Assembly (NCBI GenBank): GCA_902601895.1 | Contig: CACKOU010000009.1 | Coordinates: 1 to 48,304, forward strand | Length of the DNA stretch: 48,304 nucleotides | Source: an uncultured Pelagibacteraceae bacterium | GTDB lineage: Bacteria > Pseudomonadota > Alphaproteobacteria > Pelagibacterales > Pelagibacteraceae | Direction: 5' to 3' | Shown: positions 43,601 to 48,304 of the stretch, in pieces | Layout: every line of letters starts with the position of its first letter | How positions within the stretch are numbered: position 1 is the first letter of the stretch | The notes under the pieces: model-generated | The model's input: the letters and a program-made list of their open reading frames with translations, nothing else | Databases searched by the model: none | Told to the model about the DNA's origin: nothing | Position numbers and translations under genes: made by a program

Positions 43601-45062
43601 ATACATGCCTTCATCTTATTCTTTTATGAATACTATGGAAGCACAAGAGGTACAGGCATTATATGACGATGATAGTACAATAGACGCAGAATGTAATAGT
43701 ACTAAAACAACTTCTTGCTATAAATCAAAAACGTTTACAATAGAAAATTTTCCAGCAAAAACAATATCAACTAATGATTTGAGTGTTACTGTAAATGGCA
43801 GTAAGGACACTGGCGCTTCTTTTAGATTGAGTAGTAACTTTTTAATAATTACATTTTCACAAGAAGTACAATATCAAGCAAATGGTAACTTTGATCCAAG
43901 TGATCAAGTTTCTATAGATGTAAATCTTAAATCAGACTTATTAGGAGTTAAGGATCCAAGACATTATGACTACAGTGAATTAGGAGAAACATGGTCAGCT
44001 CCTAGAATAATAAGAATGCCAAATAAAGGTAAAGGCGATCAAGATGTTGAAGATGACAAATATGTAATTGTGATGGGTGGAGGTTATGGAGCAAAATTTG
44101 GAGGTGTTGGATCTGGAGTTTATGTGATTAATTTAGGTGATGGTGATCCTTTAACGCCTGAATACGATATTCCTGGCAAAATTGAAAAATATATCAAAAT
44201 TGATGATGATAGTAATAATGATATTGCTAATTCAATACCAGGAGATCCTGTTGTAATCACAACTGACAGTGTTAAAGGATTTGTAAATTATAGAGGTGCA
44301 TTGGTTTATGTCAGTGACTTAGAAGGTAAAATTTCAAAAATTAATTTAACGAATTTAGATGAAGGTGTAGATACTGAATTGTATGACCATTACACAATGT
44401 TTAATACAAAAACTACCGCAAACCAAGGAAGGTATATGTTCCACTCAATGGATGCAGGAATTGGAAAAACTACTAAAAAATTATGGTTGTTTGCAGGTAC
44501 AGGTGATATTGAAAACATTACTGACCCAACTCCTCTAGGGGGTAATTTATTATTAGGAATTGAAGATAAATCTTTTCCTGGATTTGGCAAACCATCATTA
44601 GCTCTTGGAACACCAAATGTTGAGAAAAGTTTAAAAGATTGTTCAGACACAACAAAAGACACAAATGGATCAATGTGTCCACAAAATGTGAAAGATAAAA
44701 TAGGTTGGATGATAGAGTTGGCAAAAGATAAAAAAGTTACAGCACCACCAACTGTCTCAAGTGGTGTTGTTTATTTTCCAATATACACACCAGAAAAAAA
44801 TGATAAGTGTAAAAGTGGAAAAGCAACTATTTGTGCGGTAGATGACGAATGTGGAACAAATATTTCAAGCTTATTAGGAAAAGATGCAAATGACGATGAC
44901 TGCCACTTTGTTGGAATGGGAATTTTATCTAAAATTGTAACATATGGTGGAAAAATCTATGCAAATATTGCAGGTAAAACTAATGATGGAAAAGATTTGA
45001 TTACTAAAGATGCAATAGCGGTTGAAGTTGACATAATGAGAGGAACTTGGAAACAAAATTAA
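40668..45062 (+). CDS. pilY1: PilY1-like pilus tip adhesin with an inserted beta-propeller-like region
   Basis: 1464-aa exported protein with a signal peptide ending near SNSLSK. The von Willebrand A fold starts at about residue 40 with the MIDAS motif D46-x-S48-x-S50 (LLDKSGSM). The next helix of that fold (RMQGAHEAIKAITTDPTLTGGVHFGFSYW) appears only after about 330 residues. The intervening segment contains repeated beta-blade sequences such as NGNFWFVNAQGQLCKLNETTG and NNRLYVSDTWNSMIQIF. The MIDAS later continues with GGGTDAKMF and IIVIGDGIW. The PilY1 C-terminal propeller spans roughly 760-1464, with RLIYVGANDSMLHAFDY and GALVYVSDLEGKISKINL. A calcium-loop-like acidic stretch IDDDSNNDIANS lies near 1180. 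It would sit at the pilus tip and bind surfaces or modulate retraction. Confidence 0.88.
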   Translation: MFKKFFKLIIFNFVILTLLISNSLSKPLPPGSGAGDVPANILILLDKSGSMSARQVFGTPTVYPYKIAVGNTTKDGGKNVLHNSYYSWYDKRNVAYDDKLTWKYNSRTPCTYRSQTRVAEYYNGNFWFVNAQGQLCKLNETTGKITYSRNFGGSSGWWGGELHGQYLYVFGKGRIRIFDLAASDPGSSSSSKLCTYGNTNNKSKLGYYLSNPYVTRNGAGEINRSGSYMVFYRYDDWARRTQRGFYKFNLTPGLNCVDENYDQFAAYDTGWSGQFRAIESSSLDDDHFYIANYSFSRIERFDLSDTTISSSDRVAIGKYGQVTQGYNPASRSNYLFRNPMELAVDASNNRLYVSDTWNSMIQIFSEESDGIDWIKKVGSTFGKSRMQGAHEAIKAITTDPTLTGGVHFGFSYWSYSGGIWVYNSWVTKYPSCLSIKTKLLNKYSWLTSSSWIFNTSRKYRCRDMGSDFGYKGWNDKKNQGIPCDNYGCLKVKVNKNGAKRTAKVVTQTTPGGGTDAKMFTKIALEYFDHKTDSPMKDKLDCQVNYIIVIGDGIWMNHNQGLKDIKTLKGKGVKTITIAYGGGISSSGIKNFAEYAKEGGTEDVIVANDPASLKQALTSEINRIIAEKVSFTAPAITATVEEGGALMQAQFKYRQGKEWKGTLKKTSLDDNGMPTKVEWEADKKMPDPKNRKIWSPILGTDYTTDLNNFVSSNVDHIKRLYSLFGTSLQDYHSQTPTVAGTIGTSRCKSVSTVEDGTDDDAKGLINFVRGEDYFDYNGNCNLTETRTDGGLSILGDIYHSEMIIVGGPDADTDFNSSNEEAYYRNLKGYNNWKSSRNMSDRQRLIYVGANDSMLHAFDYKTGIEKWAFVPPFLIPKLPLMINKNLNLAAPKGGGSNAVFGVDGSPVQRDVYIKNPHDGISAAPRWHTILVVPYGRGGNGFSVLDVTDVDQPRHFYSVYNDRINHKVFIMNHAGIYREYPYMPSSYSFMNTMEAQEVQALYDDDSTIDAECNSTKTTSCYKSKTFTIENFPAKTISTNDLSVTVNGSKDTGASFRLSSNFLIITFSQEVQYQANGNFDPSDQVSIDVNLKSDLLGVKDPRHYDYSELGETWSAPRIIRMPNKGKGDQDVEDDKYVIVMGGGYGAKFGGVGSGVYVINLGDGDPLTPEYDIPGKIEKYIKIDDDSNNDIANSIPGDPVVITTDSVKGFVNYRGALVYVSDLEGKISKINLTNLDEGVDTELYDHYTMFNTKTTANQGRYMFHSMDAGIGKTTKKLWLFAGTGDIENITDPTPLGGNLLLGIEDKSFPGFGKPSLALGTPNVEKSLKDCSDTTKDTNGSMCPQNVKDKIGWMIELAKDKKVTAPPTVSSGVVYFPIYTPEKNDKCKSGKATICAVDDECGTNISSLLGKDANDDDCHFVGMGILSKIVTYGGKIYANIAGKTNDGKDLITKDAIAVEVDIMRGTWKQN

Positions 45063-45065
45063 ATG

Positions 45066-45296
45066 CTAAATAGTCTCACCAGAAAAATCTAAGTTTTCAA
45101 AAAATAATAAATATAAATAAATTGCCCATGCAAAAAAATTAATCATGGTTGAAAATATAATTGCAAGTCCAACTATTGTATCTTGATTTACTTTTTTTCT
45201 CCATTTGATTGGAAAAAATTTCAGAGAATAAGAATAGATTAATATAAATAAATTTAAAAATGTGAGAAGAATATTAAAAAAAAGAAATTTAATCAC
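45066..45296 (-). CDS. Small membrane protein of unknown function
   Basis: 76-aa protein with two hydrophobic helices (FLFFNILLTFLNLFILIYSY and VGLAIIFSTMINFFAWAIYLY) joined by a basic loop (KFFPIKWRKKVNQDT). No family is recognised. It converges with the PilY1-like gene, with 3 nt between stop codons, and is separated by 63 nt from the following secreted-protein cluster. Confidence 0.55.
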   Translation of the reverse strand: MIKFLFFNILLTFLNLFILIYSYSLKFFPIKWRKKVNQDTIVGLAIIFSTMINFFAWAIYLYLLFFENLDFSGETI

Positions 45297-45359
45297 TTAA
45301 AAACTGATATTTTATCGAAAGTTTATGAAGGTCTTGGAATATTGAGGTCTCCTCTTAAA

Positions 45360-46361
45360 TTAATTACCTGCTTTTTTTGGAGAAATTGTACCTGATGCTT
45401 GATATCTTTCTATTGTTGCAATGTACTGTTCTTCTGTGCATGCATTGCAATTTGCAGCTTCTATTCCAATAATAGCATTACCATCTGCTCCCGCAGTTGC
45501 TGTTGTAAATTTTCCTGAGAAGAAAAATCTGAATTCTGCATTGGCATCCGTTGTATTGTGATTGTACCATTTCATAGTACCTGCATCTCCATTGTATGGA
45601 TTGTTATGTAATTGAGTTGAGCTTGCTTGGATAGTATCAGGATTATCATTAAAGTCTGGTCCATCAACATTTCCAGAATGTGTGCCAACTGTAGTTACCA
45701 CAGCGTGCGTATCTATTGCTATTACAGGCTGTTGAGTGATAGCCGCAACACCTGTTATTCTTGTGCCTTCAACTAAATCTTTAGTTTTTGCTTTTAATTT
45801 TGTAAAAACATCTGCATAAATTTGTTTTTTTGTAAAATCTACGTAGACATCTGCTCTTGAATACTGGTCAACTGTACCATCAAACGCATTTTGAGTGTTG
45901 CTGTAACTTTTTCCATCATATTCGGTTACTTGTTCTAATTTTATCCAATTATCCTCAGTTCCAAATTGATAAACGTATGTATCAGGTCCTTTTTCTGGAA
46001 TATAATCATAATCATACATTTCAGTATTAACGTTTTCACTAGCTTTGGCTAAAACTTTTGAAATGTTTGAACTATCAATTCCACCACTTAAAAGTTCTAA
46101 GGCTGCTTCATCAACTTTTAATCCAAATTTTTTCGCATCTTTAGCAATAGTTTCTTTCAATTTATTTGTATTAATTACAGAAGTAGTTGAATTTGATGTA
46201 GTTGCAGTTTGACTTGTAGCATTTGAAGTGTAGCTAGTAGATTTTGCAATTTTGCTTAAAGCCGTTGTTGGAACTGCACTCGTAACTCCTGCGTGTGAAA
46301 CGCTGACGGTCAATAAAGAAATTAATGAAATAGAACAAAAATTAAAAATATTTTTTATCAT
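45360..46361 (-). CDS. Secreted protein of unknown family, candidate surface-exported substrate
   Basis: 333-aa protein with a signal peptide (ISLISLLTVSVSHAG) and no lipobox cysteine. The first third is Ser/Thr/Ala-rich (SKSTSYTSNATSQTATTSNS), followed by a helical region (AKKFGLKVDEAALELLSGG). The last 200 residues look like beta strands: SRADVYVDFTKKQIYADVFTKL and AEFRFFFSGKFTTATAGADGNAIIGIE. This pattern recalls the small beta barrels (DF...G and G.F.G) of transferrin-binding-protein-like and hemophilin-type proteins. A cysteine pair (NCNAC) lies near the end. The stop is in the gap before the small membrane protein gene. It begins 1 nt after the FecR-domain gene. Confidence 0.78.
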   Translation of the reverse strand: MIKNIFNFCSISLISLLTVSVSHAGVTSAVPTTALSKIAKSTSYTSNATSQTATTSNSTTSVINTNKLKETIAKDAKKFGLKVDEAALELLSGGIDSSNISKVLAKASENVNTEMYDYDYIPEKGPDTYVYQFGTEDNWIKLEQVTEYDGKSYSNTQNAFDGTVDQYSRADVYVDFTKKQIYADVFTKLKAKTKDLVEGTRITGVAAITQQPVIAIDTHAVVTTVGTHSGNVDGPDFNDNPDTIQASSTQLHNNPYNGDAGTMKWYNHNTTDANAEFRFFFSGKFTTATAGADGNAIIGIEAANCNACTEEQYIATIERYQASGTISPKKAGN

Positions 46362-46937
46362 TTAATTAGTTACCACAGTCTGAAATCCTGGTTGTGTAAT
46401 ATCAATTGAATTAAATCCATCCGATACCTCTAAGTTTCCTGGTATCATTCCTAATGAGTTATTTGGACCTGGGCCTAACAATACAACCGTACTTTCATTG
46501 TTGCTCTCAGTCAACACCACAAACTCCGTTCCTCTTGCACCAATTGTTCCTGTTGGAATCTTGATCTCTAAGTTGTCTGGATCTTTCTTACTTATTTCAC
46601 CTGTTATGATTTTAATTGTTCCTGATTTTATATTAGAAACAAATTTACCATCATTAGTCTCTGGGTCATAAACAAATTCATCTATTGTAAGTTCTGATTT
46701 TTCACCAATTGTGATAACGGTTTGATCAAGAAATAAAACTTGAGCGTTAGATTTTTCACTAACTACAATAGTATCTCCATAATAGACTTTTGATCCATTT
46801 TCTAATATTTCATCTTTTTGATTTTTAATATCTCCAATTGCTGCACCTATCACACCTATAAATTCTTTTGTTTGAGCAAATAAAATATTTGATGATAAAA
46901 TTAAGAAAGCTAAAGATGTTAATAAAATTTTTTTCAT
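46362..46937 (-). CDS. Secreted FecR-domain protein
   Basis: 191-aa protein with a signal peptide (KKILLTSLAFLILSSNILFAQ). The FecR-like beta domain spans about 60-160: GSKVYYGDTIVVSEKSNAQVLFLDQTVITIGEKSELTIDEF followed by IKSGTIKIITGEI and IPTGTIGARGTEFVV. These match the classical FecR domain, which in other bacteria is found in periplasmic or secreted proteins as well as anti-sigma factors. There is no membrane helix or sigma-binding region, so it is not a FecR regulator. It lies between the TPR-barrel gene and the secreted protein, at 5 and 0 nt spacing. Confidence 0.9.
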   Translation of the reverse strand: MKKILLTSLAFLILSSNILFAQTKEFIGVIGAAIGDIKNQKDEILENGSKVYYGDTIVVSEKSNAQVLFLDQTVITIGEKSELTIDEFVYDPETNDGKFVSNIKSGTIKIITGEISKKDPDNLEIKIPTGTIGARGTEFVVLTESNNESTVVLLGPGPNNSLGMIPGNLEVSDGFNSIDITQPGFQTVVTN

Positions 46938-46942
46938 ATCTA

Positions 46943-48253
46943 TCAGTTAAAATTAAAATTTATTCTTTTTGTTAAACCAATTGTGAAAAATTGTCTTTCA
47001 GTGTCATGATTTAACAAAGATGAACTTACATCAGAGTGTCTTAAATTTAAAGAATATAATAAAGTATTATCTTGGTTAAATTTCTTTAAAAAAGGAAATA
47101 TCTGATTAATTTGGCCTGTCAAACCTATTGAATTAACAAATGGCTTATCTTTTCTATCAATAGTAGTGTTATGGAATGTATCCTTTGTCTCATACTCATT
47201 TTCAGTATATGAGCTTTGTATTTTTAAAGTCCCAAATGGCAGAATGTGAGCATAGGCTAAGGACAAACCATAACTATCATAAGAGTATATATCGTTATTT
47301 GCATTTATTTCACTAAACGAAAATTTGGTACTTATCTGATTTTTTTTTGAAATATTATAATTATATTTTATGTTAGATGAATATGTATGATTATTTGAAT
47401 GATTAGCAGTTGTATATTTAGAATACGTATTATTATGTAAGACAGAATATCCTAAACTATAATTTAAACTCTGTTTCTCATCAATTATATAAGTGTTACT
47501 TAAACCTACCCCTTTAGTATTGGAATCTTTAGCGTAATTATTATTTGGTCTACTATAATATACATATGGAGCTATATAATGTTTGTCTATAATCTTGAAA
47601 TAGCTTAATGAACCAGATCCAATATCACTTTCATCTGATGATGCTTTATCTTGTTGATTTATTGTTAATCCCAAATTGAAAAGGAATGAAGAGGTGCTAT
47701 CGATATTTTTTCCTATAGTAAAAGAACTTCCTCTCTTGTAAGATTTATCTGCTCTTAAAGAGTCATCAGTGTATTTTAACTCCTCATCATTGTTCCACAT
47801 CTTATTAGTTTTCGTGATTGCATCGACGTTTGTCTCTTGAGTTTGAGAATATGACAAATCTAGATATGCAAACCATGCACTTTTTTTCTTATCTTCAATA
47901 CCACTGTCTGATAACAGACTTGCAATTAAATTTTTAGTTTCATCGGTAGTGTTTGGGTCATTAACCATGCTTTGTACCATGAGCTCAACTTTTGCTGGTG
48001 AGTCCATTTTTATTAAAATTGACAAAAGGTAGATTTTTATATCCGGATTAGTTGGATACAACATTATCATTCTTTCTAATGTTGCTATTGTAAGTTTAAA
48101 ATTTCCAGCTTCCTCTTGTTGCTTTGCATAATTTAGGTTTAATTCTAAGTCAGTTGGATTTTCTAATATCTCTTCATATTTAATTATTGAACTAAATGCA
48201 CTCTGCATAAATAAAAATATGATCAATATTGCTAAATAGAAATGCCTAAACAT
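46943..48253 (-). CDS. TPR plus outer-membrane barrel protein, Slam (DUF560)-like
   Basis: 436-aa protein with a signal peptide (FRHFYLAILIIFLFMQSAFSS). Residues about 30-120 are TPR-like helices (DLELNLNYAKQQEEAGNFKLTIATLERMIMLYPTNPDIKIYL). From about residue 125 the protein is amphipathic beta strands, starting with SAWFAYLDLSYSQTQETNVDAIT. This matches the Slam/DUF560 entry motif, where a D-x-N-x-N segment follows the first strand. The chain ends with aromatic KRINFNFN, the usual C-terminal signature for BAM-inserted barrels. Length and order (TPR followed by 14-strand-like barrel) agree with Slam, about 480 aa, which moves surface proteins across the outer membrane. The assignment is by motif reading. 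Confidence 0.72.
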   Translation of the reverse strand: MFRHFYLAILIIFLFMQSAFSSIIKYEEILENPTDLELNLNYAKQQEEAGNFKLTIATLERMIMLYPTNPDIKIYLLSILIKMDSPAKVELMVQSMVNDPNTTDETKNLIASLLSDSGIEDKKKSAWFAYLDLSYSQTQETNVDAITKTNKMWNNDEELKYTDDSLRADKSYKRGSSFTIGKNIDSTSSFLFNLGLTINQQDKASSDESDIGSGSLSYFKIIDKHYIAPYVYYSRPNNNYAKDSNTKGVGLSNTYIIDEKQSLNYSLGYSVLHNNTYSKYTTANHSNNHTYSSNIKYNYNISKKNQISTKFSFSEINANNDIYSYDSYGLSLAYAHILPFGTLKIQSSYTENEYETKDTFHNTTIDRKDKPFVNSIGLTGQINQIFPFLKKFNQDNTLLYSLNLRHSDVSSSLLNHDTERQFFTIGLTKRINFNFN

Positions 48254-48304
48254 GTGATATCGTCTCTTAAAACTATATTATTTTTTTTAAGTATGCTAGT
48301 TAGA

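Noticed and set aside
46362..46937. FecR-type anti-sigma regulator
   Set aside because: The protein has a signal peptide and the FecR domain only, with no membrane helix, no sigma-binding part and no adjacent ECF sigma gene.
1..48304. tRNA, rRNA, CRISPR arrays, transposases and phage genes
   Set aside because: I read the intergenic gaps, which are short, and found no cloverleaf-like sequence, spaced direct repeats or mobile-element genes.

Overview
The window is AT-rich, densely packed bacterial DNA with very short intergenic gaps and many 1-14 nt gene overlaps (TAATG or TGA/ATG junctions). Low GC, streamlined spacing, two branched-chain amino acid ABC cassettes, a homodimeric pyruvate dehydrogenase E1, a DUF2805/TIGR03643 protein and a type IV pilus locus point to a marine alphaproteobacterium of the SAR11 (Pelagibacterales) type. 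That assignment comes from gene content and style, not from a marker gene. I saw no tRNA, rRNA, CRISPR array or insertion sequence.

Region 1 (1-13300) is amino acid transport and catabolism. A 5'-truncated substrate-binding protein on the plus strand converges at a strong hairpin with a long minus-strand gene run. Read in the direction of transcription, that run is: substrate-binding protein 2, an intergenic terminator/attenuator, livH, a 60-aa protein, livM, livG, livF, azlC, azlD, a pentapeptide-repeat protein, a CsiD/GlaH-type 2-oxoglutarate dioxygenase, a ProC-like reductase, livG, livF, livH, livM, and possibly a 22-aa hydrophobic microprotein coupled to the last stop codon.

Region 2 (13379-24560) is mixed. 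It holds a LysE exporter behind a conspicuous inverted repeat, a TIGR03643 protein and a glutaredoxin. Next is a surface-protein locus: an inverse-autotransporter-like beta barrel followed by two tandemly duplicated secreted proteins, with a remnant of the barrel gene's 3' end left between the copies. A pseudogene-like fragment, an aceE-HDAC-msrB operon, a 2-hydroxyacid dehydrogenase with an EamA transporter, and a DadA-type oxidase follow.

Region 3 (24610-45300) is the most interesting. An ammonium transporter fused to a SpoIIE/PP2C phosphatase lies on the same strand as two pilins. Divergent from them is a STAS anti-anti-sigma-like gene with an RsbW-like HATPase gene. This group abuts pilC, pilB, the secretin gene, pilP, pilO and a pilM-pilN fusion on one strand, and pilT, four minor prepilins, a small secreted protein and a PilY1-like adhesin on the other. 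Together they suggest an ammonium-sensing partner-switching module built into a type IV pilus locus.

Region 4 (45360-48253) is a three-gene minus-strand cluster: a TPR plus outer-membrane barrel protein resembling Slam (DUF560), a secreted FecR-domain protein and a secreted protein with no known family. It may be a small surface-protein export system.
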